A program made the position numbers and the translations under genes. Shown one piece after another: positions 54,075-64,000 of a stretch of DNA of 64,000 nt; positions within the stretch are counted from its first letter, which is position 1, and every line of letters begins with the position of its first letter. This stretch comes from Eunapius fragilis (lineage: Eukaryota > Porifera > Demospongiae > Spongillida > Spongillidae): NCBI GenBank assembly GCA_963681505.1, contig OY811990.1:4045165-4109164 (forward strand), in the 5' to 3' direction. The notes below the pieces were generated by a model that saw nothing but the letters and a program-made list of their open reading frames with translations, had not been told where the DNA came from and did no database searches.

Positions 54075-54408
54075 TTACAGAAGGTAGCACCAGGGTCCAG
54101 GCAGTCCACAGCAAAGAGGGGTGTGGCCTGGCTAAGCACATGTTCCTCTCCATGTTAGCACCATACACCATAGCTAAGATTGTCCAGTCCCCAGTCCTCC
54201 CAGAGACACCCAAGCCAAAGTAGTGCCTGTCCCTACCCAAGAGGTCCTCTAGCAGCTGTCCTCCTCCCCCTCCCCACAGCCCCCCTGGAGTCCCCCGTAG
54301 TGCCACACCTCCTCCCTCCCCTCCTAAAGCCTGGACTTCTATGAGAAGTACTTCCCACCCAACCACCACCTGTCTAAGCATGACTATCACATGAGGTTAA
54401 GGAAGTAA
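54075..54408 (+). pseudogene. Unrecognised + strand gene, unit 5 remnant
   Basis: The first exon has lost its start (CTTACAGAAGGTAGCACCAG) and has TAG in place of CAG after PKPK, as in unit 1. The final part is shortened (LDFYEKYFPPNHHL to MRLRK, TAA at 54406-54408). It is not functional. Confidence 0.5.
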
Positions 54409-54620
54409 CTATTTGTTACTTGCAGCTACAGAGGTTTTGTTTGGGTGTGCTTTTATGTAGAGCATGTGTCCAGGCAGGATTTCTCTGTGGTAAACCTGTT
54501 GTCGTTGCCTAGGCAACCTCCATACATGAATACATCACACTGGGATGTGGTAGGGTTGTAAGTGAACATTCTGATCTCATCACTGCATAGACCAGGGTCC
54601 TGTTTCAGCTGGCAGAACTC

Positions 54621-54626
54621 TGTGTG

Positions 54627-54685
<59 letters not shown>

Positions 54686-54708
54686 TGTGTGTGAGTGTGT
54701 GTGTGTGA
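54621..54708. repeat. (TG)n microsatellite at the Kunitz acceptor, unit 5
   Basis: About 88 bp of TG with TTTT and GAG interruptions, directly next to the AG of the Kunitz exon on the - strand. Confidence 0.95.
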
Positions 54709-55187
54709 GGATAACACAGTATTCATAGCCCGTCAATGGAGACATGTGTATGTCACTTACGAGATTGTGCTAGCAGCACCAGTGGTGAGGAGTTGAAGTC
54801 CCTGCACTTCTCAGGGTGCACACACTGCCCGCCATCCTCCACTAGCCCACTGGGGCAGAAGCACCCAGCCACACACACCTCTATGCAGGCCAAGGCTTTG
54901 CCCACACAGGTGGGGGGGCAGGCACTGCCACACTCCTTGAAGACCCTCCCCGGGGGGCAGCTTGGTGGAGGGAAGGTGGGAGGAGAGAGGGTTGGGGGTG
55001 GTGGAGGTGGGATTGCTGGGAGGGAGGGAAAAGTAAAATGTTTGTTTGTGAGTAGGATCTGGTGGGGTGTGGCTTGGTCAGACCTTTGTGTTACATCATC
55101 AGAATTGTTTGGCCTAACAGTTACGTCAGTTACAGTTATTTAGTCCAAAGGAAGAAAAGAGGTGAGATGAGTTAGCTATTAGGGAGA

Positions 55188-55234
55188 GGGAGAGAGAGAG
55201 AGAGAGAAAGAGAGAGAGTGAGAGAGAGAGAGAA

Positions 55235-55327
<93 letters not shown>
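55188..55327. repeat. (GA)n microsatellite, unit 5
   Basis: About 140 bp of GA with GAAA and GTGA interruptions, in the intron between the Ig and TIL-B exons, 20 bp from the Ig donor. Confidence 0.95.
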
Positions 55328-55330
<3 letters not shown>

Positions 55331-55735
55331 TGGTGAAGGTCACCTTACTGACAACAGAGATGATGGAGTTGTTGCTCCAGCACTGTGACACTGTGCACAC
55401 CTCACATCTGAAGGACACCTGGAGGAAATTGGGTATGGATGTACTGGGCACCACCAGTTGTATGGTGTCAACAGCTGGTATGGGGAGCTCTTGCATGTTT
55501 CTGATCACTGCTCTTGGGTTGATGAGCTGTGTGTACCAATGGATGCTTCCTTCAGGGCTTTGTTCAACCAGTGGAGAGCAGTCTATGCTGATGTTCACTC
55601 CTTTATACACCCTTATGTCATAACCAATGGTGACAGGGACCTCACCTGATGTGACCAGGAACAGGATAAGCTACCACTCCCTTACCCTCTCCTCATCCTC
55701 ACACTAACACCCTCACCCCTCCCCTTTTCTAATCA

Positions 55736-55914
55736 TAAATAAAATCTTTCTCTAAACAAGAAAGTTGGTGGGATATAGGAATTGGGTGATGGCTATAGGG
55801 AACAAGGTTTTGGGGAGACAGAATATTTTGCAGATGTACAGTGTAAATGTAATAGTCCTATATTTAATATGCCACAAATGTGCTATAAATATAGGACTAT
55901 TACATTTTCAGTAA
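55736..55914. mobile_element. Palindromic MITE, diverged full-length copy
   Basis: The left arm (ACAAGAAAGTTGGTGGGATA) and the right part (TATAGGACTATTACATTTTC, complementary to AAATGTAATAGTCCTATAT at 55849-55867) form a shorter hairpin. It sits in the intron between TIL-A and Ig. Confidence 0.5.
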
Positions 55915-56255
55915 CTAACCAGATGTGAAGTTGGTTGCCACGATGATGGGAGGTCTGGGAGGAGGGGGGAGGGTGGAGATGGTGCAGTTGGATGCCATGA
56001 TGCAGTCTCCGTTATACTACACCATGTTTGGGGGACAGAAGCATCCCTGCACGCATTGTGTGGGACAGCCATCGGGGGGGGGGGGGGGGGGGGGTTGGCA
56101 CATGTTGGTCGGCAGTCTGGGTCACACTCAGAGTAGAACTTCCCTTCAGGGTACACTGGGGGAGAGACCAGACCACAACATGATGGCAGCACACACATGT
56201 GAGAACATGTGTGTGTGCTTTGCATTTTTGCATTGCAGTTCCAACTTCAGGGTTA

Positions 56256-56496
56256 TCGCTGCCATTGTGAGCCTGTTATGCACAGGCTCACAATGACAGC
56301 GAGCGGTTAGCCATTATCGTACAGATAGCGCCAGTCATAGCGAGAGTAGTTTTGCGGGGGCGGATACTTCCCCAAACTAAATTTCCTAATGTAAACGATT
56401 CAATGTACGTGCAAAGGCATAGGTTGCTTAAAGGGAGGGGGGGGGGGGGGGGGGGGGGCGCCATTATTGCATTATGTCCAACAACCACACTACGCC
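56256..56496. mobile_element. Hairpin and MITE-like end with G run
   Basis: CATTGTGAGCCTG and CAGGCTCACAATG (56265-56299) form a 13-bp inverted repeat. A G run (about 56436-56458) follows. Read on the - strand from 56500, CAGTGGCGTAGTGTGG is the kind of end seen in hAT-like invertebrate MITEs. The borders are not proven. Confidence 0.35.
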
Positions 56497-57136
56497 ACTG
56501 GGTTGATGTTCCTGATGGTAATTGGAAGGAAGCACAACCAAAGTTTTGGTGGTCTAGACCTCCGTTCCCTTGCTGAACACTCGTGTGCTGTGTTTATCTC
56601 CTCCATGACTTCTTCAGGTCAGTGTAGCCCTGATGACAGACACATGATGCAGGCTGTCACTTGCTTTAAGAGCCAGGTCCCTCTGCATGAGTCAATCACG
56701 GTTGAGGCTGTTCTGGCTTCTCCTTCTCCACAGAAGTACCTACATGTATCTAAAAGGTTGCACAGTGAAGCCTTCCAATCCTTGCTGTCTTCATCCTCCC
56801 CAGTGAATAAGGCTCCAATCCTCTCTGTCTTTGCCCCTCATGCGGGTTCATGGATCTCTGCCATCCCTTCCACTGGTCTAGCTCTACATCTTGAGCCTGC
56901 GGAGTGTCAGGTTGCTCTTAGGTGGTGGTTGGGTCTTGATACATCAGGAGGATCCCTGTGATCCCTTTGTCCCAACATCATCACGCTGCCAGACGTGGTG
57001 GGGATGTGGTTATAAAGCACAACGTGACATCTCTGCTGATTTTGGTCATCGTACCCATCTATCTGTGATGGTTGAAGTGGGGTATGGTCTAACAAGGAAC
57101 CAGTCACCCTCACTGGTCTACATACCACTATCCATG
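56497..57136 (+). pseudogene. Non-LTR retrotransposon fragment (family 2), second + strand copy
   Basis: Nearly identical to 1404-2071 (GGLDLRSLAEHSCAVF, QAVTCFKSQVPLHESITV, HAGSWISAIPSTGLALHLE, CQVALRWWLGLDTSGGS). The last part (DISADFGHRTHLSVMVEVGY) is in another frame. It also ends exactly at a 23-bp satellite array, so fragment plus array were copied together. Confidence 0.7.
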
Positions 57137-57920
57137 GGTACATGAGGGGGCTAGCCAATGATACATGAGGGGGCTAGCCAATGATACATGAGGGGGCTAG
57201 TCAATGATACATGAGGGGGCTAGCCAATGATACATGAGGGGGCTAGCCAATGATACATGAGGGGGCTAGTCAATGATACATGAGGGGGGCTAGCCAATGA
57301 TACATGAGGGGGCTAGCCAATGATACATGAGGGGGCTAGTCAATGATACATGAGGGGGCTAGCCAATGATACATGAGGGGGGTAGCCAATGATACATGAG
57401 GGGGCTAGCCAATGATACATGAGGGGGCTAGCCAATGATACATGAGGGGGGCTAGCCAATGATACATGAGGGGGGTAGCCAATGATACATGAGGGGGCTA
57501 GCCAATGATACATGAGGGGGCTAGCCAATGATACATGAGGGGGGTAGCCAATGATACATGAGGGGGCTAGCCAATGATACATGAGGAGGCTAGCCAATGA
57601 TACATGAGGGGGTTAGCCAATGATACATGAGGGGGCTAGCCAATGATACATGAGGGGGCTAGCCAATGATACATGAGGGGGCTAGCCAATGATACATGAG
57701 GGGGCTAGCCAATGATACATGAGGGGGCTAGCCAATGATACATGAGGGGGTTAGCCAAGTTAGCCAATGATACATGAGGGGGCTAGCCAATGATACATGA
57801 GGGGGCTAGCCAATGATACATGAGGGGGCTAGCCAATGATACATGAGGGGACTAGCCAATGATACATGAGGGGGCTAGTCAATGATACATGAGGGGGTTA
57901 GCCAATGATACTTGAGGGGG
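57137..57920. repeat. 23-bp satellite array C (about 34 units)
   Basis: Same unit as arrays A and B, with several GGGGGGTAGCC variants and a partial unit (TTAGCCAAG near 57751-57759). It ends in TTATTATTATATATC and goes directly into the TRIM upstream flank, without the recurring block or gypsy copy. Confidence 0.95.
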
Positions 57921-57944
57921 TTATTATTATATATCAAGACATCA

Positions 57945-58260
57945 TCATTTAACTAGTATTAAGAAGGAGTAGATCTATTGATGGGGGTAAGGGGCCTGCA
58001 GTGGTGTTCTGTTGTACATGTGGTCAGTTCCTCTGCACCTTCTGAGTACCACTGGAGCAGTAATAGTCCAGGTGAGACCAAGGCAAGGAGTCACACACAG
58101 TACATTAGTAAGACTTGTGAGCCTACTTGGTACTTAATTTCTAGACCTGCTTACTCAGGTACTAATTTTACCTACCATCATATGAGATTAACTTGATACA
58201 GAATTCTTGGGTTGAATGGCTTATAATTATTTGAAACGTGCACAATCCCAGCTATGGACC
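57945..58260. other. Unit 6 upstream flank with B-box relic
   Basis: The B-box 1 relic (about 57975-58045) and the conserved flank (TTTTACCTACCATCATATGA) precede the proximal promoter block at 58262 on. Confidence 0.65.
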
Positions 58261-58393
58261 AGTTACTGGTCACTGGGTGTTGATACATTACATCATTCGC
58301 TGCAATAGCACGCGCACAGAAGTGATAAATGGACAGGGCTTGAATATACCTGTTTAGAACCAATTTAAAACCGGTTTTTCTATTTTTCCAGGG

Positions 58394-58400
58394 TATAAAA
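58394..58400 (+). promoter_or_regulatory. TATA box of TRIM copy 6
   Basis: TATAAAA about 41 bp before the ATG at 58441, inside the conserved proximal block (CTGGGTGTTGATACATTACA to GGTTTTTC). Confidence 0.55.
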
Positions 58401-58440
58401 ACACGTCTAATATGAAATTTATCCGCAAAGTTCTTTAGTG

Positions 58441-60934
58441 ATGTCAACCAAAGTACAACACAACAGCATGTTACCTGTACAGCGACTGACGTGTGTGCTG
58501 TGCCAAAATGATCTCGATCCTGGTGAACCACTTTGTGACGAAGACCAAAAATCGGGCCGAGTGACGATATCATCCAAACACGATGACACGTGTAGTAGCA
58601 GGTAAAGCACGAACACACATATACCGGCCGTGTTTTTATTATTAAATTAGTACGCTACTAAAACACATAGCACGCTCCCAGGGCGATCAGCAATAGACAC
58701 ATCATATGTGTACATGTATTGCCTAGTAGACCTTTCTCGAACGTCCATTATTGTTCCACAGGTCTGACCTCTTCCCTCCACACACCATATGTCAGCTGTG
58801 CTCTAAGCCCTACACAGACCCTAGGATCCTTCCATGTCTACACTCTTTCTGTGGGCAGTGTCTACATATGGAGATAGAGAGGTCTGGGGACAAGCAGAAG
58901 ATGGAGTGTCCTACCTGTCAGAGAAGTATCACCATACCAGAGGGTGGAGTCAATGCTATACCTCAGAACCTCCATCTTGGCTTTGAGGTGGAGGTGGCTG
59001 GGTACATGTCCAAGATTGGCAGTGGTGATGAAAAGTCATGTGATGCTTGTATTGATGGGGGCAAGGGGCCTGCAGTGGTGTTCTGTTGTACATGTGGTCA
59101 GTTCCTCTGTACCTTCTGTCATGAGCACCACAAACACAATAAGATACTCCATCATCACCAGATGATAGGTTTAGACCAGGAGTCTGTCAGACTACTTCCA
59201 TACATCATGACATCAACTGAAGAACACCATCATGAAACTAAAATCTATTGTGAGACCTGCCAGTGTCTGGTCAACAGTGACAGTGCCCCAGTTCTTCATA
59301 ACCACCACAGGTTTGCTGATGCGCGTAATATTGCAAAGGTCCACAGAGATGAAATGAGAGAAGCACTTGTGTGTGCTCAAGAAATGGCCTCAAAGCTGAC
59401 CAGTGCCATTGGTGACAAAGACAAGATGGCAGAACAGGCTGAGACTTCCAGAGAGAATGCCACACTGCTCATAAACCAAGCCTTTGAACAGCTCCACCAA
59501 GCCATAGAGGAAAGGAAGAAGACACTGTTGTCAGAGATGGAGGCCATTTCACTTTCCAAGACAACAGTCCTGTCCCTCCAGAAGGAACAGTTAGTGAAGA
59601 TACAAGATGAGATTAGTGGCTACACTGAGATGACCTCCCACATCCTCCAGACCCACACTGACCATGAGGTGGTAGCTCTTGGAGATCTGCTACCCACTGA
59701 ACTGAAGGCCACCCTGAAGAAGGTTGAGGGAGTCTCCCTCTCTACCAGTGACATACATGTGACCTTACAAACTGATTCTCTGATAAAGGAACTCTCCAAA
59801 TTTGGTCATGTAATGGCCTCATCTCCATCTCCATCACAAAGCACATGGTCTTCTAAGTCAGCAGCCAGGATGGACATGGTGTGTAGTGCAAAAGTGGAGA
59901 CCAAGAGCTCAGAGGGAGAGAGGTACCCATGTGGTGGTCTGCAGGTGAAGGCTGAGCTGAGGCCCAAGTCACATGATGGAGCAGTTGTCCCAGGAAAGGT
60001 GAAGGACCATGGAGATGGTACCTACACCATCACCCTCACCCCTCAGGCTGCTGGTCCTCACCAGCTCCTCATCACAATGGATGGTGAACATGTACAGGGC
60101 AGTCCTCATGACCTTGATGTGAGGCCTAGCTACAGCACCTTATGTAACCCCCAGCAAGTTATCAGTTGTAGGTGTGGTCCAAGAGGTATAGCCATCCATG
60201 ACGGTGGAGACATCTATGTAGCCTGTTGGGATGACGACCGTATTCATGTGTTTGACCAAGGTGGTCATGAGAAGAGAACCATAGGTAGTTATGGGAGTGG
60301 TGATGGTCAGTTCAGTGATCCACTTGGCATATCCATCAAGGGAGATGTGATGTATGTTGCTGATCGGGGCAATGATCGCATTCAGAAGCTGACAACAGGA
60401 GGAAAATTCCTACAAAAGTTTGGCCAAAGTGGATCAGGTCAGGGACAGTTTAATGGACCAAGATCAGTTATTGTTGACCAAAGAGATAGGATGATTGTTG
60501 CTGACAGTAAAAACCATAGGGTAGTAATATTGGATCAAAATGGCAGCTGGCTATTGACCATGAATGGTAATGTCTCTGGTGCTCAGGGTTTTAAGGGTTT
60601 TAAGGATCCATGGGGTCTTACCTTGGACCCTCAAGGGAACATCCATGTTGCAGCCTGGGGTTCTGACACCATCAAAGTCTTCACACCAGAGGGGACCTAT
60701 GTCAGATCATATGGAGATGTAAAGGGTCCAACTGGAATAGCAATTGATGAAGAAGGTTACAGCCTTGTCTGTGAGCGCAGTGGCAATTGTCTCTCCATCT
60801 TTGATCCTCAGGGAAACAAGATCCACACAGTTGGCAATCGCAATGAACCCTGTGGTATTGCTCTGGATCCTACAAGTGGTAGTCTGTATGTAGCCAACCG
60901 TTGTGCTGACACTGTATTGAAGTATTCTGTGTAG
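58441..60934 (+). CDS. TRIM-NHL protein, copy 6 (two exons, intact; N-terminal cluster damaged)
   Basis: Exon 1 is 58441-58601 (161 nt, 12 shorter than the others, frame kept) and exon 2 is 58762-60934 (intron 160 bp), giving 777 residues. The 12 missing bases are a 9-bp and a 3-bp deletion; the first removes the last Cys of the CxxC...CxxC cluster (CDECGADQ becomes CDEDQ). RING, coiled coil, filamin repeat and six NHL blades are intact. B-box 2 has Ser in place of Cys (NSDSAPVLHN). It shares the 9-bp GFKGFK duplication with copy 5. NHL face residues include PRGI, SDPLG, NGPRS, SKNH, RSGNC and NEPCG. Confidence 0.9.
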
Positions 60935-61490
60935 TGGTGATGTAATGATAATGTAGTGTTAATGCATAAGACCATTTTAATGGATGGAAAGAATGTTGCT
61001 ATGGCAAGAGAGGAGGGTTTTATCTTGTACAGGGCAGTCATGATGTGTATGTTGTACAGGTCAGTCCACATGACCTAGGCCTAGCTATGTAACCCCCAGC
61101 AAGTGATGATGTAATGATGATGTAGTTTACATAAGGCATGAGGTGTGGAGGTTGGGATTGTGTGTTGCTATGGCGCAGAGGATGATTTGAAGCTCTAGCA
61201 GTTGCTGGTCAGATGGAAACTGACCTTATGAGTAAATCAGGCATGCAAGGGAGCAAAAACATATTGATAAGGAAGAAAAACATATTGAGTTCCCAGTCTG
61301 CCCCAAGGAAGTCAGTTGATCTAAGAAACCCAACATCAGGCAGTCCACAGCTAAGGGGTGTGGCCTGGCTAACCAAATGTCCCCTGCAGTGTCACACCTT
61401 TCCCTTCACACCCCTGACTCCCCTAGGTACCAGTGGTATAAAATATTGAGTTCCCAGTCTGTTCCTGGGATATCATGGTTGGTGGTTGGT
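60935..61490. other. TRIM copy 6 3' flank
   Basis: Contains decayed X-box-like palindromes (GTTGCTATGGCAAG near 60997 and GTTGCTATGGCGCA near 61165), a filamin/NHL relic (61060-61100) and a short duplicate of the unrecognised gene exon (61330-61375). Confidence 0.5.
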
Positions 61491-61501
61491 GGTCCGTACA
61501 G

Positions 61502-61920
61502 AAGGTGGCCCAGCCCAACACCAGGGTCCAGGCAGTCCACCGCAAAGAGGGGTGTGGCCTGGCTAAATACATGTCCCTCTCCATGTTAGCACTATAGACA
61601 TTGTCCAGTCCCCAGTCCTCTCCGAGACACCCAAGCCAAAGCAGTGCCTGTCCCTACCCAAGAGGTCCTATAGCAGCTGTCCTCCCCCCCTCCCCTCCTA
61701 GTCAAGGTGGAACCCCCCCCCCCCCCCCTCTCACAGTGCTACACCTCCTGACTCTCCTAAGGGACCAGTGGTAAGGATGTGACCCTTCATGCATCATGTG
61801 ATCAAGGACCAGAAGTTTGGCTTCAAGGCTGAGAGCTACTGCCTGGACTTCTATAAGAAGTACTTCCCACCCAACCACCACCTGTCTAAGCATGACTATC
61901 ACATGAGGTTAAGGAAGTAA
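61502..61920 (+). pseudogene. Unrecognised + strand gene, unit 6 remnant
   Basis: After CCGTACAG: KVAQPNTRVQAVHRKEGCGL; CAG is kept after PKPK, but LAPYTIAKI is shortened (LALXTLSSPQS). The final part reads AESYCLDFYKK to MRLRK, TAA at 61918-61920. A C run at 61711-61725 lies between the two parts. Confidence 0.5.
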
Positions 61921-62009
61921 TCATATGCTCACATCAGTAAATCATCTCAGTAAACCAATGGTGCTGTAGTTTGTTACTTGCAGCTACATAAGTCTTGTTT
62001 GGGTGTGCT

Positions 62010-62165
62010 TTTATGAAGAGCATGTGTCCCTTCTCTGTGTTGTCGTTGCCTAGGCAACCTCCATACATGAACACTTCACACTGGGATGTGGTAGGGTTGC
62101 AAGTGAATATTCTGATCTCATCACTGCATGGACCAGGGTCCTGTTTCAGCTTGCAAATCACTATG
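62010..62165 (-). pseudogene. Kunitz exon, unit 6, truncated
   Basis: The - strand reads ICKLKQDPGPCSDEIRIFTC and QCEVFMYGGCLGNDN, then a deletion removes the RFTTEKSCLDTC part and the frame runs on into unrelated codons. The (TG)n tract (62174-62231) is no longer directly next to an AG acceptor. Confidence 0.6.
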
Positions 62166-62169
62166 TGTT

Positions 62170-62232
<63 letters not shown>

Positions 62233-62239
62233 TCCTTCA

Positions 62240-62640
62240 TTTAATTTATACTGATTATAAATTAAATATCAAGTAGTTATCTCATAATAGCGTGGGCTAA
62301 CATGTTAATAACTTACTATTGACCTTAGTAACATCAACTCAGTGTATAATCAGATCTGCACGACTAGTTATCTTGAATATTTTGATTTATGAGAGATTTG
62401 ATATAATTAGTTAACCACTTAAAAATAAAGTATTTGGCTAACTACTGCAACATATGAAATTAAGCAGTAAATGAATTTCATAAGTTATAGTGAGTTGCGT
62501 TGTTTGGTAAATGTACAAGACATTGTACACACATTGGCACACTTCCACACCTCCACACGTGGCTCCACAACACACCTTGAAGACACACAGTGACCACAAT
62601 AACATAGGAAACACAAACATGAAGGCAAACATGAAGGCAA
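62240..62640. other. AT-rich spacer, no gene seen
   Basis: 400 bp, AT-rich on the left and moderately AC-rich on the right. Short antisense frames overlap but have no recognisable features. It joins the unit flank (ATGAAGGCAAAGGACATC) near 62630. Confidence 0.4.
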
Positions 62641-62885
62641 AGGACATCTAATGAAGACACTGACACACATATGCAGACATGACAAAACCAACCACCACTA
62701 GCCTCATACCCAGACCCACATTAGCAGCTGCGGATGGATTACATCACCGCTATGCAAGAAATGGGTCTGGTACGTAGATGTGATGTGGGCATGGAGATAC
62801 TTAATCCAATGCCAGTGGGTGGAGACATCAATGTAGCCAATTGGTATGATAATTGTATTAGTGTGTTTGACCAAGGTGGTCTAAG
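62640..62885 (+). pseudogene. Unit flank with gag and NHL blade relics
   Basis: 62640-62800 matches 22755-22985 (gag relic included). 62815-62881 then matches TRIM exon 2 at blade 1 (GGAGACATCAATGTAGCC to GTGTTTGACCAAGGTGGTC). It is a different piece of the TRIM gene from the B-box relic seen in the other units. Confidence 0.65.
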
Positions 62886-63643
62886 ATAGTCAAAAATTTC
62901 CCATAGAAATGTACGGGTGGGAACCTACTTTTGAATCGCTTGTTAAACCCATACAGAAGCAGCTATGCTCGGGGTGGCATCAAAATAAGATAGAGGTGTG
63001 GTCACTGCTATCTTCCATGTATGCAGTGGTTTGTTCATATTACAAGTCTCACCAACATGTCGACGCTAAGATAGTCAAAAATTTCACATAGAAATGTATG
63101 GGTGGGAACCTACTTTTGAATCGCTTGTTAAACCCATACTGAAGCATGTATGCTTGAGGTGGCATCAAAAAGAGATAGAGGTGTGGTCACTGCTATCTTC
63201 CATGTATGCAGTGGTTTGCTCATATTACAAGTCTCACCAACACCTATTTGCTAAGATAGTCATAAATTTCCCATAGAAATGTATGGGTGGGAACCTACTT
63301 TTGAATCGCTTGTTAAACCCATACTAAAGCAGATATGCTCAGGATGGCATCAAAATAAGATAGAGGTGTGGTCACTGCTATCTTTCATGTATGCAGTGGT
63401 TTGCTCATATTACAAGACTCATCAATACCTTGATGCTAAGATAGTCAAAATTTCCCATAGAGATGTATGGGTGGGAACCTACTTTTGAATCGCTTGTTAA
63501 ACCCATACTGAAGCAGGTATGCTCGGGGTGGCATCAAAAAGAGATAGAGGTGTGGTCACTGTTATCTTCCATGTATGCAGTGGTTTGCTCATATTACAAG
63601 TCTCATCAACACCTCTTTGCTAAGATAGTCAAAAATTTCCCGC
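62881..63643. repeat. 185-bp tandem repeat, four units
   Basis: Units start at the word CTAAGATAGTCA near 62881, 63066, 63251 and 63436 and end with a partial word at about 63619-63643. Each unit carries TATGGGTGGGAACCTACTTT and GAGGTGTGGTCACTG, with few differences. The length is not a multiple of three, so the 60-codon frames (MYGWEPTFESLVKP) restart in each unit and are not one gene. The first unit is fused to the NHL relic at GGTGGTC. Confidence 0.9.
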
Positions 63644-63876
63644 TTGGAACTGTGACAGTTGTTTAGCTGCATCACAAGGCAAAATACACCATAACTATAG
63701 GAAGGATCATTAATGCTAAAAACAAGCATTTGATGGTTTGTTTGACATATGTAACTGAGAGTTTGTGAAATGTATGTGTGCATGAGTGTTTGAAAGTTCA
63801 AATATGTACCTAAGTTTAATCTGAGGTATCTCATAGTTGCAAGTTCTCTACATGCATATGTATGTCCCCACACTCC
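63644..63876. other. Spacer, no gene seen
   Basis: About 230 bp of ordinary base composition with no recognised feature. Confidence 0.4.
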
Positions 63877-63877
63877 A

Positions 63878-64000
63878 GCGGCGGATCCAGGGGGGGGGGG
63901 GGGGGGGGGGGCGCTCGGGGCACGTCCCCCCCCTCCCCCCTTTCCACATTTAAATTCAGAACTTTTCGGGCCGTATTTTATAATAATAATAGCTGCACGC
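63878..64000. mobile_element. MITE end, related to the 43.8-kb G-rich element, cut by the window end
   Basis: CAGCGGCGGATCCAGG followed by about 23 G, then CGCTCGGGGCACG and C runs. The first 16 bases are close to the right end of the element at 43774-44206 read in reverse (CAAAGGCGGATCCGGG). The other end lies outside the window. Confidence 0.5.

Larger units (their letters stand above)
54453..56155 (-). pseudogene. TIL-Ig-TIL-Kunitz secreted-type gene, unit 5 (most complete copy)
   Basis: Exons on the - strand: TIL-A 56155-55920, Ig 55645-55349 (99 codons, Cys and Trp in SIDCSP and HWYTQ, second Cys in FRCEV), TIL-B 55015-54761 (Pro-rich linker then ten cysteines, CPPGRVFKEC to HPEKC), Kunitz 54619-54453 (six cysteines, GLC instead of GPC). 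Ig, TIL-B and Kunitz exons each begin with two and end with one base of a codon (phase 1-1). TIL-A is broken by a run of about 20 G (56076-56095) and by TAG in place of GAG (about 56020). TIL and Kunitz domains are protease inhibitors. Without TIL-A the last three exons could still make a protein. No signal peptide exon is seen. Confidence 0.65.

Noticed and set aside
62909-63666. Gene made of repeated MYGWEPTFESLVKP frames
   Set aside because: The 185-bp unit shifts phase each time, so the frames cannot be joined without splicing, and no splice sites fit.

Overview
The window is animal nuclear DNA. It has spliced genes with GT-AG introns and animal-type domain architectures (RING/B-box/filamin/NHL, Kunitz, TIL, Ig, GCC2/GCC3), five interstitial CCCTAA telomere units, and many LTR, non-LTR and DNA transposons. 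The TRIM-NHL style (an N-terminal CxxC...CxxC cluster, then RING, B-boxes, coiled coil, filamin repeat and six NHL blades) suits a marine invertebrate, most likely a sponge. That taxonomic placement is inference.

The backbone is a tandem segmental duplication. Six copies of a two-exon TRIM-NHL gene lie on the + strand (7517-10040, 17488-19975, 23475-25989, 34838-37323, 51063-53569, 58441-60934). Each is followed by remnants of an unrecognised + strand gene. Behind most copies lie exons of a - strand secreted-type gene (Kunitz, TIL, Ig, second TIL, and in one unit GCC2/GCC3), all of symmetric phase 1-1. Between units are 23-bp satellite arrays, a recurring block with a His-rich reading frame, and degraded - strand Ty3/gypsy copies. 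Copy 4 is frameshifted. Copy 5 has lost its normal ATG and is cut off from its promoter by an 8-kb transposon. Copies 1, 2, 3 and 6 look intact.

The most interesting signal is in the six NHL propellers. They are almost invariant except at a few codons per blade: beside the Pro of the 'xPxGI' turn and in the 'VADxGNxRI' loop. These positions form the ligand (RNA-binding) face in characterised NHL domains. The array looks like a set of receptors or RNA binders sharing one scaffold and presenting different binding surfaces.

Region by region: 1-5.7 kb is TE debris plus a 23-bp satellite and a 2.4-kb palindromic minisatellite. 5.8-7.3 kb is a single-copy insertion with telomere repeats. 7.3-27.2 kb holds units 1-3, including a gypsy copy with integrase placed before reverse transcriptase. 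27.2-34.4 kb is an island of non-LTR elements of two related families whose C-termini resemble CCHC plus restriction-like endonuclease domains; one has had a 9-codon motif expanded to 28 in-frame copies. 34.5-42.97 kb is unit 4 plus the promoter of unit 5. 42.975-51.041 kb is a Plavaka/CACTA-like transposon carrying a very young, intact gypsy retrotransposon (identical LTRs, 5-bp target duplication, tRNA-Ser primer site). 51-62.2 kb holds units 5 and 6. The right end has an NHL relic, a 185-bp tandem repeat and a MITE end.
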